DNA of 64,000 nt from Kofleriaceae bacterium. GTDB taxonomy: Bacteria > Myxococcota_A > Polyangia > Haliangiales > Haliangiaceae. The stretch is from the NCBI GenBank assembly GCA_018057825.1, contig JAGPCY010000002.1, positions 248,001-312,000 of the forward strand, given 5' to 3'. The first letter of the stretch is position 1. The number at the start of each line of letters is the position of its first letter. Below the pieces are notes generated by a model. It was given only the letters and a program-made list of their open reading frames with translations, had not been told where the DNA came from and ran no database searches. Positions 36,674-46,034 of this stretch are shown here, one piece after another. The translations under genes were made by a program, and so were the position numbers.

Positions 36674-36854
36674 GAGAACCTCCGGCAGCGGGTTAAGCAG
36701 CCGGTGTGCCAGCGTAAGCGCTCGAGATCACGAAGCGTGGAGGGCGAGTGTGCAAGGGCCGTCCGTCGGCGATTGTGCAAGGTCCTGCATACGAGGTGAG
36801 CCAGCCCACCATCGCGAGCCTCGGGCGTGACCGCATCGGACCCGACCTCCGGCG

Positions 36855-38825
36855 CTACGGCGTCTCGGTGCGATCGCGGAACGGCCGGGCCTGCTTGATG
36901 AGCAGGCGCCGCCCGGGCAGGAGCTTCCACTCGACGTCGGCGGCGGCCCCCGGGTAGCGCACGCGCAGGCGGGCGTTGATGTCGGTCAGGTAGCCGGCGA
37001 GCTCGTCGAGCTCGGCGTCGGTCAGGACCCCGACCGGCGACGGCCAGTCGACCGCCCAGCCCATGAGCGACGACCGGGTGATGACCTCGTACTCGGGCTC
37101 CTCGTACCAGGTGTAGTAGAGGAGCTGCTCGGGCGTGGCGCCGCCGGTCGGGTTGGTGACCGAGACCTCGCCGAGCTGGCTGTTGATGTAGAACGCCGGG
37201 CGGCGCTCGGAGAACTGGTTGATCGTGAGCGCGACGCCGTTGGCCAGCTCGTCGTCCTGGGCCGGGTGGATGAGCACCGCCATGCGCACCTCGCGCTGGG
37301 CGACCCGGTAGAAGTCGCGCTCGACGAAGGCCTGGGCGTTCCACGCCGAGGCCCACACGACCTTGATCGCGTTGGCGAGCGCGGCCTCGCCGTCGACGAG
37401 CGCGGCGCCGGCCGAGGTGTAGAGGCCAGCGCCGGTGAACTCGGCCAGGTCCTCGACGTTGGTCGACGACCGGAAGCGCAGGCGGGTCGGCTCGGGCCAG
37501 CGGGCCCGGGCCAGGGTCGCGACCTGGGTGACCAGGGCGGGATCGATCGGCGCGGTGTAGATGCGCCAGCGGATCGCGAACAGCCGGGTCTCGAGCTGGG
37601 CCGGGGTCAGGGTCCCGGCGGCGTAGTCGGTGAGCACGGCGTCGAGGAGCGGCCCGACGCCCGCGGCCGCCAGGTGGTTGGCGTAGTGGGCGAACGGGAT
37701 CGCCAGCGGGCGCTCGGGCAGCGGCAGCTCGTGGCCGGTGCCGACGCCGATCGTGTACAGCTCGCCGAGGTTGGACGCCTTGGCGCCGATCTGCACGACG
37801 TTGGCGACCGTCGCGCGGGTGACGTCGAACAGCGGCAAGGTGGTCGAGTCGTGGACCGGGAGCTGGAGCGCCGGTGGCCGCAGCGAGTCCCAGTAGGCCT
37901 GGGCCTCGGCGGGATCGCCGACCGCGATCGTGAAGGCCTGGGGCCCGACCTCGAGGCGGACGAGCTGATCGGCGAGGACGCGCAAGCGCGGATCGGTCCA
38001 GGCGTCGCGCAGCGCCATGTTGGGCGTGCCGCGGGTCTGGGCCAGCACCGCGACGTGGGCCAGCGGGGTCTGGAACTCGCCGGTGATGATGCCGGCGACC
38101 ATCGCGACGTCGTTGGGCACGCGATCGAGGACCACCAGATCGGTCGGCGACAGCGGCGTGCCCTCGAGGGTCGCGGTCTGGCGGAAGCGCAGGACGCCGT
38201 AGGCCACGCCGGGGTTGAGCGGCTGGTAGGTCTGGTTGCGGAAGACCTCGTCGGTGGCGATCGTCGGGATGCGATCGCGCAGGGCCGGCAGGTGGCGCTC
38301 TTGCTCGGCCGACACCGCGCGGTAGCGCAGGCGATCGCCGTCGTAGAGCGCGCCGCGCACCCGCTCGAAGGCGGCGATGATCATCGCGGCGTCGGCGGTG
38401 TCGCCGGCCGCCAGCTCGTAGGTCAGGAGGTCCTGATCGACGTAGGCCACCAGCTTGCCGAGGACGAAGCGGCGGTTGGGTCGGCGGTAGTTGAGGATGT
38501 TGAAGTCGGCCAGGGAGCCGACCGCGGTCTTGCCCGGCAGGTTCAGGTGGGCCGAGGCGTAGTCGTAGTGCAGCGCGTAGCGCTCGCTGTCGATGAAGTG
38601 GAGCGCGTCGCCGTCCTCGCGATCGATGATCACCAGGACGGTCTCGGTGTGGGCGAACACCGAGTCGTCCTTGGCGGTGGCCAGCGCCGCGAAGTCGGTC
38701 GGGCAGCCGAGGCGATCGACGGCGACCGCGGTCTCGCCCGGCGCCAGCGCGCAGGTCGCGGGATCGGTGCAGGCGGCGAGCGCGAGCAGCACGGCCACGG
38801 CGGAGCCGAGCGCGGCGCGGATCAT
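36855..38825 (-). CDS. PEP/pyruvate-binding domain lipoprotein
   Basis: A 656-residue protein with a lipoprotein signal (VAVLLALAACTD). The middle contains GIITGEFQTPLAHVAVLAQ, matching the phosphohistidine swivel domain of PEP synthase/PPDK. It is followed by a C-terminal part of the ATP-grasp pyruvate-binding type (RFRSSTNVEDLAEFTGAG). The order His-domain then ATP-grasp is the reverse of PEP synthase, and the PEP-binding barrel is missing. An extracytoplasmic location for such an enzyme is odd, as no ATP is expected there. ATG 38825 overlaps the previous stop. Confidence 0.82.
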   Translation of the reverse strand: MIRAALGSAVAVLLALAACTDPATCALAPGETAVAVDRLGCPTDFAALATAKDDSVFAHTETVLVIIDREDGDALHFIDSERYALHYDYASAHLNLPGKTAVGSLADFNILNYRRPNRRFVLGKLVAYVDQDLLTYELAAGDTADAAMIIAAFERVRGALYDGDRLRYRAVSAEQERHLPALRDRIPTIATDEVFRNQTYQPLNPGVAYGVLRFRQTATLEGTPLSPTDLVVLDRVPNDVAMVAGIITGEFQTPLAHVAVLAQTRGTPNMALRDAWTDPRLRVLADQLVRLEVGPQAFTIAVGDPAEAQAYWDSLRPPALQLPVHDSTTLPLFDVTRATVANVVQIGAKASNLGELYTIGVGTGHELPLPERPLAIPFAHYANHLAAAGVGPLLDAVLTDYAAGTLTPAQLETRLFAIRWRIYTAPIDPALVTQVATLARARWPEPTRLRFRSSTNVEDLAEFTGAGLYTSAGAALVDGEAALANAIKVVWASAWNAQAFVERDFYRVAQREVRMAVLIHPAQDDELANGVALTINQFSERRPAFYINSQLGEVSVTNPTGGATPEQLLYYTWYEEPEYEVITRSSLMGWAVDWPSPVGVLTDAELDELAGYLTDINARLRVRYPGAAADVEWKLLPGRRLLIKQARPFRDRTETP

Positions 38826-39412
38826 GGCGCCACCGCCGGGTTGGCGGCGCCCGGGGTCGGGGCGACCGCGAAGAACAGCCCGGCGCCGTCGGGGACCCGG
38901 GCCAGGGACACATCGGCTGGCTGGCTCGGCGCGCGCGGGTACAGGTACGAGACGCCGTCGACGTTGGCGCCGTCGATCGTGAGGACGTGGACCTGATCCG
39001 AGGCGGCCAGGGAGAACGGCGCGTGGGTCGGATCGATCGGGCCGGTGGTGGGCAGCGGCGTGTCGTCGATGGCGATCACCAGATAGGCGCCGGCCGCCAG
39101 CGGCCGCGGTGGACATGGCGCCGGCGGCAGCACGCCGCCGAGCGGCAGGTAGTGATCGAGGCGATCGCTGGCGTCGGTCAGGAAGTAGCCGCACAGATCG
39201 ATCGGCGCGGCGCCGCGGTTGTGCAGCTCGATCCAGTCGCTGCCCGGGCCCCGCGGCATGACCTCGTTGATGACCAGGTCGGTGGTCGCCTCGCTGCCCT
39301 GGCCGGCGGGCGCGTCGATCGGAGCATCGACGCCGGCGTCGGCCGCGGCCGGCGGTTCGTCGCAGGCGGCGGCGAGGAGGGCGAGGAGGGCGAGGAGGGC
39401 GCGGCGCGGCAT
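38822..39412 (-). CDS. Lamin-tail domain lipoprotein
   Basis: A 196-residue lipoprotein (LLALLALLAAACDE). An Ala/Asp/Pro linker is followed by the lamin-tail domain, recognised by LVINEVMPRGPGSDWIELHN, then IDLCGYFLTD and the AAGAYLVIAIDDT strand. In bacteria such Ig-like domains occur on surface proteins and often together with CotH kinases, as in this locus. It is the first gene of a pair with the PEP-binding protein and overlaps it by 4 nt. Confidence 0.88.
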   Translation of the reverse strand: MPRRALLALLALLAAACDEPPAAADAGVDAPIDAPAGQGSEATTDLVINEVMPRGPGSDWIELHNRGAAPIDLCGYFLTDASDRLDHYLPLGGVLPPAPCPPRPLAAGAYLVIAIDDTPLPTTGPIDPTHAPFSLAASDQVHVLTIDGANVDGVSYLYPRAPSQPADVSLARVPDGAGLFFAVAPTPGAANPAVAP

Positions 39413-39554
39413 CGGGGCGAGCTCGGGGACACGTCGGGGAGAGCAACCAGCATGCCACGCGCGCCGGCGCGCTAACCGAGCGACCGCGCACGGGCCGCCG
39501 GTCGCTGGTCCTCAGAAAACTGGCGCTGCGGGGGCGCGCGGCCGCGGATCGCGG

Positions 39555-42500
39555 TCAGCGCGGCGAGCCATCGCGCGCGCGCAGCCGGCCATCGTCGTCG
39601 ACCGCGAACGGGGCGCCGATCGCGACGGCGGCGGCCACCGCGTCCGGCGACCGCCCTTCGGGGGCGACTCGCCACAGCCGGACCTGGCCGGTCTCGTCGA
39701 GGGTCGCGACCGCGCCGCCGTCGGGGGCGACCGCGATCCCGGCGATCGACGCCGTCGGTCCCGCGAGCGTGGTCAGGACCCGGCCGGTGGCGACGTCCCA
39801 GATCCGCAGCTCGCCGTGGCGGGTGCCGGCGAACACCCGGGCTCCGCTCGCCTCGCCGGCCAGGGCGGTGATGATCGCGCCCGCGCTGGGGAGCCGCCGC
39901 AGCGACGGCGAGGTCGTCGACCACAGCCAGATCGTGCCGCTGGTGTCGCCGCTGGCGATGTGATCGTCGCCGCTCGGCGTCACCGCGCTGATCCACGCGG
40001 TGTGATCGCCGCACTGCGCGCGCACCTTGCCGTCCAGGGTCACGGCGACCGCGTGGCGGCCGTTGGTCAGGGCGAGCGCGTCGCCGGGCAGGACCTCGAG
40101 GGCGACCACGTCGACCAGCGGCGCGGTCGGCACCGGCGTCGCGGCGCCGGTCGCGGGCTCCCACACCGTCACCGCGCTGGCGGCGATCGCGATCCGGCCG
40201 TCGCTGAGGACGCCGAGGCTGCGCACCATCCCGTCGGTCGGGTGGCGATGGCTCGCCGGGCCACCGTCGATCGGAACCATCACCACCGCGGCCGCCTCGC
40301 CGACCACGACCGCGCGGCCGTCGGCGGTGAAGTCGAGCGACACGGTCGGCGCGGTCGACAGCCGCCGCACCAGCGCGCCGCGGCGATCGTAGAGCGCGGC
40401 GCCGTCCGTGGTCGCGATCGCCAGGTGGCGCCCGTCGGGGCTCCACCGCAGCACGGCGCCGCGGCCGGCGGGCCAGGTCTCGGGCACGACCTGGTCGAGC
40501 CGCCATCGCCGCGCCGTACCGTCGCCGCTGAAGGTCACGACCGCCTCGCCGTCGGCGGTCGCCGCGGCGCCGTAGACCTCGCCGTCGTGGCCGGCCAGGG
40601 CGCCGACCGCGTGGCCGGTCGCGCGATCGAAGACCCGGACCACGCCGTCGCCGCCGGCCACCAGCACCCGCGTGGCGGTGGCCGAGAGCCCGCGGACCTG
40701 GGTCTCGCCCAGGCTCGCGGTCCAGCGCACGGCGTTGGCGCTGGGGTCCCAGCGCTCGAGGGTGCCGTCCTGGTACGCGAGCAAGAGGTCGTCCGCGAGC
40801 CAGCGGTGGTGCGAGATCGTGACCCCGCGCGCGCGCGCCGCGAGCCGCTGGCCGCCGGCGCTCCACACCGCGACCGAGTCCTCGTCGCGCAACCCGAGTC
40901 GACCGTCGTCGGCGACCTCGATGTTCGGTCGGTGGTCGGCCAGCTCGTCGAGCAGGCGTCCGGTCGCGAGGTCCCAGCGAGCCAGCCGCGGCCCCGGCAC
41001 CAGGAGCAGCGCGCCGTCGGCCGACAACCGCGCCGGGCTGCCGCGCACCGGGCCGGCGACGGTCAAGCGCGGCCGGCCGGTCGCGATCTCGAACACCGTG
41101 GTCGTGCCGCCGAACGCGGTGGCCGCGAGGTGGCGACCGTCGCGGCTCTGCTCGAGCCACAGCGCGATCGACGGCAACTGGCCCCACTCGATCGGCGGAC
41201 CGCCGCCGTCGAGGTCCCAGCGGGTGATGCGCCCGGCGTGATCGCCGGTGACCGCGCTGCCGTCGGGCAGGACCTCGACCTGCGCCAGCTTCTCGGGGCC
41301 GGTCAGGGTCGCGCGTCGCGCGCCGGTCGCGGCGTCCCACACCCCGAGGGTCAGGTCCCACGACGCGGTGACGATCCGACCGCGGGCGGGATCGAGGGCG
41401 ACGTCGGCGACGGTCTGGGTCGGGCCGTCGCCGTGGCGCAGCACCGCCGCGTCGACGGTCGGCATGGCCAGGCCGAGCAGGGCGCGCACGGTCGGCGAGT
41501 CGTCGCCGAGCTGGTAAGCGCGGGCCAGGTACGCGGCGGCCTCGAGGGGGCGGCCGGCGGCCAGGCGCTGTCGACCGTGCTCGGTCAAGAGCGTGCGGGT
41601 CTGGGCCTCGGCGCGGCGGGCCTCGGCCTCGGCGCGGCCGCGCTCCTCGATCGCCGCCGCCCGCTGCGCCGCGGTGCGCGCGCGCTCGACCCGCAGGCCG
41701 CGGACGTAGATCGCCGCGGCCACCACGCTGGCGACCGCGACCGCGCCGGCCACCGCCAGGGCCAGGCGATGGCGACGGGCCCAACGCGCCAGGAGCGTGC
41801 CCAGACTGTAGCGGTGGGCGCCGACCAGGCGGCCCTCGCCGAAGCGGCGCAGATCGCCGGCCAGCTCGCTGGCGGTGCGGTAGCGCTCGGCGGGCTCGCG
41901 CGCCATCGCCTTGTCGACGATCGCCGCGAGCTCGGGCGGCACGCCCTCGACCATCACGGCGAGCGGCGTCGGTGGGCCGTCGGCCACCAGCTCGACCAGG
42001 GCGTGGGCCCGGGCCGCGGTGTCGTCGTAGGGCGCGCGTCCGGCCAGCACGTGATAGAGGAGCGCGCCCAGGGCGTAGACGTCGGTGCGCTCGTCGACGA
42101 TCCCACCGCGCGCCTGCTCGGGCGCCATGTACGCCGGCGTCCCCACCGCGCCGCCGGCCAGGGTCACGGTCGGCTCGCCGCTGGCGCCACTGCCGCGCTC
42201 GCGCTCGGCCGCGCCGACCCGCCGGGCCAGCCCCCAGTCGATCACCACGGTCTCGCCGTAGGCGCCGACGAGCACGTTGTGCGGCTTGAGATCGCGGTGG
42301 ACGATGCCGCGGACGTGGGCGTAGGCCAGGGCCTCGCACACCGCGATCGTCGTCGACAGGAGCGGCAGGCGCTCGGCCAGGGTCGGGCGCTCGCGGATCA
42401 CCTGATCGAGGGCGCGGCCGTCGACCCGGCGCATCGCGAAGAACGGTCGGCCGTCGGGCCACAGCCCGGCCTCGTAGATCGGCACGATCGCCGGGTGCTG

Positions 42501-42827
42501 CAGGCGCGCGGTGATGAGGGCCTCGCGGCGGAACCGCGCCACCAGCTCGTCGTCGCTGGTCAGCGGCTCCTTGAGCGCGACCGGTCGATCGTGGCGGACG
42601 TCGTGGGCGGCCACGATGCGGCCCATCCCGCCGCGCGCGATCTCCTCGCCGCGCTCGTAGTTGGCCGGATCGATCACCCGGAACTCGCCGGGCAGGGCCG
42701 CGACCGGCGGCGCTGCGCCGGCCGCTAGCGTCAGGGTCTCGCCGTCGGTGTCGACCGCCGGCGCCAGCTCGACCGTGGCCGCGTGGTCGAGCGGATCGGA
42801 CGGTTCGCGCGGATCGTGAGAGCCCAT
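39555..42827 (-). CDS. Ser/Thr protein kinase with WD40/PQQ-like propeller
   Basis: A protein of about 1090 residues. The kinase domain (about 55-330) has GGMGRIVAAHD, VALKEP, HRDLKPHNVL, WGLARR (DWG for DFG) and GTPAYMAPEQARGG. A membrane helix near 370-390 is followed by a coiled coil and then many WD40-like repeats (VWDAATGARRATL, RVFDRATGHAVGALAGHDGE, IWDVATGRVLTTLAG). This is the usual layout of a transmembrane kinase with an external sensor. ATG 42827 was chosen because it lies in the short element shared with 45998-46029; upstream in-frame codons look non-coding. Confidence 0.92.
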   Translation of the reverse strand: MGSHDPREPSDPLDHAATVELAPAVDTDGETLTLAAGAAPPVAALPGEFRVIDPANYERGEEIARGGMGRIVAAHDVRHDRPVALKEPLTSDDELVARFRREALITARLQHPAIVPIYEAGLWPDGRPFFAMRRVDGRALDQVIRERPTLAERLPLLSTTIAVCEALAYAHVRGIVHRDLKPHNVLVGAYGETVVIDWGLARRVGAAERERGSGASGEPTVTLAGGAVGTPAYMAPEQARGGIVDERTDVYALGALLYHVLAGRAPYDDTAARAHALVELVADGPPTPLAVMVEGVPPELAAIVDKAMAREPAERYRTASELAGDLRRFGEGRLVGAHRYSLGTLLARWARRHRLALAVAGAVAVASVVAAAIYVRGLRVERARTAAQRAAAIEERGRAEAEARRAEAQTRTLLTEHGRQRLAAGRPLEAAAYLARAYQLGDDSPTVRALLGLAMPTVDAAVLRHGDGPTQTVADVALDPARGRIVTASWDLTLGVWDAATGARRATLTGPEKLAQVEVLPDGSAVTGDHAGRITRWDLDGGGPPIEWGQLPSIALWLEQSRDGRHLAATAFGGTTTVFEIATGRPRLTVAGPVRGSPARLSADGALLLVPGPRLARWDLATGRLLDELADHRPNIEVADDGRLGLRDEDSVAVWSAGGQRLAARARGVTISHHRWLADDLLLAYQDGTLERWDPSANAVRWTASLGETQVRGLSATATRVLVAGGDGVVRVFDRATGHAVGALAGHDGEVYGAAATADGEAVVTFSGDGTARRWRLDQVVPETWPAGRGAVLRWSPDGRHLAIATTDGAALYDRRGALVRRLSTAPTVSLDFTADGRAVVVGEAAAVVMVPIDGGPASHRHPTDGMVRSLGVLSDGRIAIAASAVTVWEPATGAATPVPTAPLVDVVALEVLPGDALALTNGRHAVAVTLDGKVRAQCGDHTAWISAVTPSGDDHIASGDTSGTIWLWSTTSPSLRRLPSAGAIITALAGEASGARVFAGTRHGELRIWDVATGRVLTTLAGPTASIAGIAVAPDGGAVATLDETGQVRLWRVAPEGRSPDAVAAAVAIGAPFAVDDDGRLRARDGSPR

Positions 42828-42855
42828 GTCGACGCTACCGCCATCGTACCGCGCG
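42823..42855 (-). repeat. Short repeat at a gene start, copy 1
   Basis: The minus strand reads ATGGCGGTAGCGTCGACATG with GGTAC upstream. A copy with two mismatches lies at 45998-46029, where it also covers the start of a minus-strand gene. Confidence 0.75.
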
Positions 42856-42908
42856 CCGGAGCCATTGGGTCCCAAGGCCGCTCGGTTCGCGCGGCCCCCC
42901 GACGCCTT

Positions 42909-43130
<222 letters not shown>

Positions 43131-43153
43131 CCGCGATCCGATCGGCCCTCGCC

Positions 43154-43774
43154 CTACGCCAGCGCGCGCAGCTCGTCGCAGACCTGCCGCAGCTTGGCGA
43201 AGCTCGGCGAGCGGTTGCGCGCCGGGTCGAGGTGCGGCGCGATGGTCTGCGCGGCCTCGAGCTTCCGCAGGCCGGTCCGGAAGTACCCGGCCTCTGACAG
43301 CACGCGAGCGAAGGCCTCGGCGGTCCCGCCCGCGATCTGATCGGGGTCCCGGTACGCGCTCTTCTTGTCGATCGTCGCTCCGACGCGCGGGTAGGCGGCG
43401 CGGACCGCGGCCCAGTCCCCGAAGTACCAGGCCTCGAGCTCCTCGATCGCGAGCCGGTTGACGACCTGGAACTGGCCGCTGGCGTCGCTTCGCACGGTGA
43501 GCCCGGCGTCGCGGGCAAACCCATCGAGCGTGGCCTTCAGGCGCGCGCAGTCGTCGCGATCGCGGTCGACGATCACCACGATCCGGTGGTCGGCTGGCAG
43601 GTAACGCGCGTAGCCGCGCAGCCGGACCGGCAGATCTCTGAGCAGCGCGGGCTTGCCGTTGTGCAGGAAGATCTGGAACGTGAGATCGGTGCCGAGGAGC
43701 TTCGGGAGGAGGTGGCGGAGGGCGGCCTCCATCGACGGCTCCTCGACGTGGACCAGGACGTGCCCGACCGTCAC
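43154..43774 (-). CDS. DUF4276 (Toprim-like) protein
   Basis: A 206-residue protein from GTG 43774. It has the DUF4276 pattern: a first strand and Glu (HVLVHVEEPSMEAAL), a DxD-type motif in VIVDRDRDDC, and IEELEAWYFGDW. The arrangement matches a Toprim-like fold with acidic metal-binding residues. The gene overlaps the ATPase gene by 4 nt (GTGA), as in two-gene ATPase/Toprim systems such as OLD-type and PARIS-type defence. That it is a nuclease is inferred. Confidence 0.85.
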   Translation of the reverse strand: MTVGHVLVHVEEPSMEAALRHLLPKLLGTDLTFQIFLHNGKPALLRDLPVRLRGYARYLPADHRIVVIVDRDRDDCARLKATLDGFARDAGLTVRSDASGQFQVVNRLAIEELEAWYFGDWAAVRAAYPRVGATIDKKSAYRDPDQIAGGTAEAFARVLSEAGYFRTGLRKLEAAQTIAPHLDPARNRSPSFAKLRQVCDELRALA

Positions 43775-45036
43775 CGGCGGCGCCCCGGTCGCGTCGGTCC
43801 GCCGTGCTCGACCAGCGGGTCGCCGACCCCGAGCTGCCCCTCGAGCCACAGCTCGCCGAGCTTGGCCCCTTCCGCGAGGTGGTGGGCGATCCCGTCGACG
43901 TCGGCGGCGCGCTGGGCCTGGGTGTAGCCGTCGGTGTCGCGATACAGGATCCGGACCTGCTCGGGGGCCAGGCCGTTCAGGAGGAACGGCGAGTGGGTCG
44001 TGACCAGGAGCTGAGATCGCTCGGTCGCGGCCCGGCACTCCTCGGCGAGCACCGGCAACAGGCGCGGGTGCAGGAAGTTCTCGGGCTCCTCGACGCCGAT
44101 GAAGGGGGGCGGCGTCGGGTCGTGCAGCACGATCAGGTAGGCCAGCATCTTGAGCGTGCCGTCCGACGCGAACCGCGCCAGGACCGGCTCTTCGAAGGGC
44201 GCGTCCTTGACGGTCAAGAGCAGGCGGCCATCGGGCATCGGCGTCGAGTCGATCCGCTCGATCCGCGGCACCCGCTGCTGCATGCGCGTGTAGATCTCCG
44301 CCAGGTGCTGCGGGTGGCGCTCTTTCAGGAACTGGATGACGTTGGCCAGGTTGTGGCCGGTCCGACTCAGGCGCTCCTGAGCGCCAGCCTCGGGCTGGCC
44401 GCGGGTGTCGTCGATCGACAGGTACGAGACGTACCAGCTCGAGATGAAGCGACGGAGCGCGGCGACGCGCGGGTTGTTGCGCAGGCGGCCCAGGGTGCTG
44501 ACCGCCAGCAGATCGCGCTCGTCGAGGGTCTCCCACACCTTCTGGTCGTTCTTGATCGGGCGCTCGCCGGAGATCACCCAGCCCTTGCCCTTGTTGAAGC
44601 TGAGGATGTTGAAGGGCGCGCCGGGCTTGTTCCGCTCCATCCGGCGCCACTTCAGCGATTCCTGTTCGACAAACGGCCCGCGGTGGTCTTCGTTGATCGT
44701 CAGGCGATACGTGGCGGGTTGATCGTCCGCGGTCTCCTGGTACGTCAGCTCGAAGACGATCGGGCCAGTGGCGCCGCGGGTGCGGAGCTCCTTGAAGCGA
44801 CCGCGCTTCTCCCATGCTGCGCGCAAGGAGCCGGTGAAGCACTCGGCGAGAAAGCTGAACACGTCGAAGACCGTCGACTTACCGCTGCCGTTGGGCCCGA
44901 GCAGCACGGTCAAGGGCGTCACGTCGGCGAGCTCGAGGGACCGCAGCGCCCGGTAGTTCTCGACCTTGAGGCGGAGGATGCGCATGGGCATCTCGGCCTT
45001 GGGTCGGCGCGGGCGAGCGGAGCTCCGGAGGGCCAT
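43771..45036 (-). CDS. AAA_21/RecF-like ATPase partner of DUF4276
   Basis: A 421-residue SMC/RecF-type ATPase: MRILRLKVENYRALRSLELA, P-loop GPNGSGKST, signature region LARFASDGTLKMLAYL, Walker B FIGVEEPENFLHP, and the switch LLVTTHSPFLLNGL. These are the features of the AAA_21 family found in OLD nucleases, retron and PARIS ATPases. ATG 45036 is preceded by GGTGGAGG; ATG 44991 is an alternative. A two-gene antiphage module with 43154-43774 is likely. Confidence 0.88.
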   Translation of the reverse strand: MALRSSARPRRPKAEMPMRILRLKVENYRALRSLELADVTPLTVLLGPNGSGKSTVFDVFSFLAECFTGSLRAAWEKRGRFKELRTRGATGPIVFELTYQETADDQPATYRLTINEDHRGPFVEQESLKWRRMERNKPGAPFNILSFNKGKGWVISGERPIKNDQKVWETLDERDLLAVSTLGRLRNNPRVAALRRFISSWYVSYLSIDDTRGQPEAGAQERLSRTGHNLANVIQFLKERHPQHLAEIYTRMQQRVPRIERIDSTPMPDGRLLLTVKDAPFEEPVLARFASDGTLKMLAYLIVLHDPTPPPFIGVEEPENFLHPRLLPVLAEECRAATERSQLLVTTHSPFLLNGLAPEQVRILYRDTDGYTQAQRAADVDGIAHHLAEGAKLGELWLEGQLGVGDPLVEHGGPTRPGRRR

Positions 45037-45153
45037 CGGCCTCCACCTTACGGCAAGTCCAGGCCGCCTCGTGCCCGGCCCGGCACGACAGCCGTCTGAA
45101 CAAATGCCCAGTCAGCGCACGAGCTGTCCCGACGCAGCGCGCGTTCCCGCCAG

Positions 45154-45807
45154 TCAGGGCAGCTCGACCGCCGAGGTCTGGGTCACGGTGGTCTGCTTGG
45201 CGTCGACGTCGATGGTCCAGCGCAGCGGCGCGGTGACGCCGGGCTTGGCGAACCACGCAGCGAAGCGGCCGCCGTCGGCGGTCTTGGTCAGCTCCGGGGC
45301 CCGCACCTTGGCGCGATGGGGCGGTTCGATCGCGGGATCGCCGGGCGCCAGCACCAGGGTCGGCCGCCGGATCGTCGGGCCGTGGGTCGCGGGGCCGTCA
45401 TCGCTCGCCAGCCACGCGAGCCACGCTGCCATCGCAGCCGCGTCGGGCGCGGCCGCCAAGAGCCCGGCCCAGTCGTCGCCGACGCCGCGCGGGTTGGTCC
45501 CGGGCCGGAAGCCCTCGCGCACCAGCCCGGTCGGCGTGACGCAGGCCTTCTGGCGCAGGCCATCGCCTTCGCGCAGCGCGAAGCAGCGCACCGCGCCGCG
45601 GGCCTGGCCGTCGTAGTCGACGACGCGGTCTCCGGGGTCGGCGATGCGCATGCGCTGGAGGAAGTCGCGATACGCGGCGGCGTGATCGAAGGCGGTCGGC
45701 ACGGCGGGCTCCTGCAGAGGGTCACCACCCGCGCCCAGCGATCCGGTGCGGCGCGGCGGGTCGCACGCCAGGGCGGCGAGCGCGAGGAAGGCGAGGCGAC
45801 GCGTCAT
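45154..45807 (-). CDS. Lipoprotein, hypothetical
   Basis: A 217-residue lipoprotein starting MTRRLAFLALAALACDPP. The mature part contains AAAYRDFLQRMRIADPGDRVV and WAGLLAAAPDAAAMAAWLAWLA, and a final strand-rich part. No family was recognised. It overlaps the small LysM gene by 4 nt. Confidence 0.7.
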   Translation of the reverse strand: MTRRLAFLALAALACDPPRRTGSLGAGGDPLQEPAVPTAFDHAAAYRDFLQRMRIADPGDRVVDYDGQARGAVRCFALREGDGLRQKACVTPTGLVREGFRPGTNPRGVGDDWAGLLAAAPDAAAMAAWLAWLASDDGPATHGPTIRRPTLVLAPGDPAIEPPHRAKVRAPELTKTADGGRFAAWFAKPGVTAPLRWTIDVDAKQTTVTQTSAVELP

Positions 45808-46019
45808 GGGTGGGGGATGAGGATCTTCTGCCCGAGGGTCAAGGTCGGCCAGGCGTTGGTCGCCGGATCGAGCGCGAGATCCGGGTTGGCGCGCGCGAGC
45901 GCCGCCTCCGACACGCCGTGCTGCGCCGCGATCCCTGCGCGCGTCTCGGCCTCGGTCGTGACGACGCCGGTCGACGCCGTCGAGGTCGCGGTGACGACCC
46001 ATGTCGACGCTACCGCCAT
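45804..46019 (-). CDS. Small LysM-domain protein
   Basis: A 71-residue product whose second half matches a LysM domain (TRAGIAAQHGVSEAALARANPDL, WPTLTLGQKILIPHP), a peptidoglycan-binding module of about 45 residues. The first codons lie in the short repeat shared with 42823-42855, so the native start may differ. There is no signal peptide in this reading. Confidence 0.65.
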   Translation of the reverse strand: MAVASTWVVTATSTASTGVVTTEAETRAGIAAQHGVSEAALARANPDLALDPATNAWPTLTLGQKILIPHP

Positions 46020-46029
46020 GGTAGCGCGG
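45998..46029 (-). repeat. Short repeat at a gene start, copy 2
   Basis: It matches 42823-42855 with two mismatches. Its minus strand has the hairpin-forming CGCTACCATGGCGGTAGCG, a perfect inverted repeat with 7-nt arms around the ATG. Confidence 0.75.
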
Positions 46030-46034
46030 TGGTG

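Noticed and set aside
34594-38913. A single 1439-codon frame including the CotH domain
   Set aside because: Only the part up to GTG 36132 is protein-like; the rest overlaps the acidic lipoprotein and PEP-binding genes in another frame and is Arg/Pro-rich noise.
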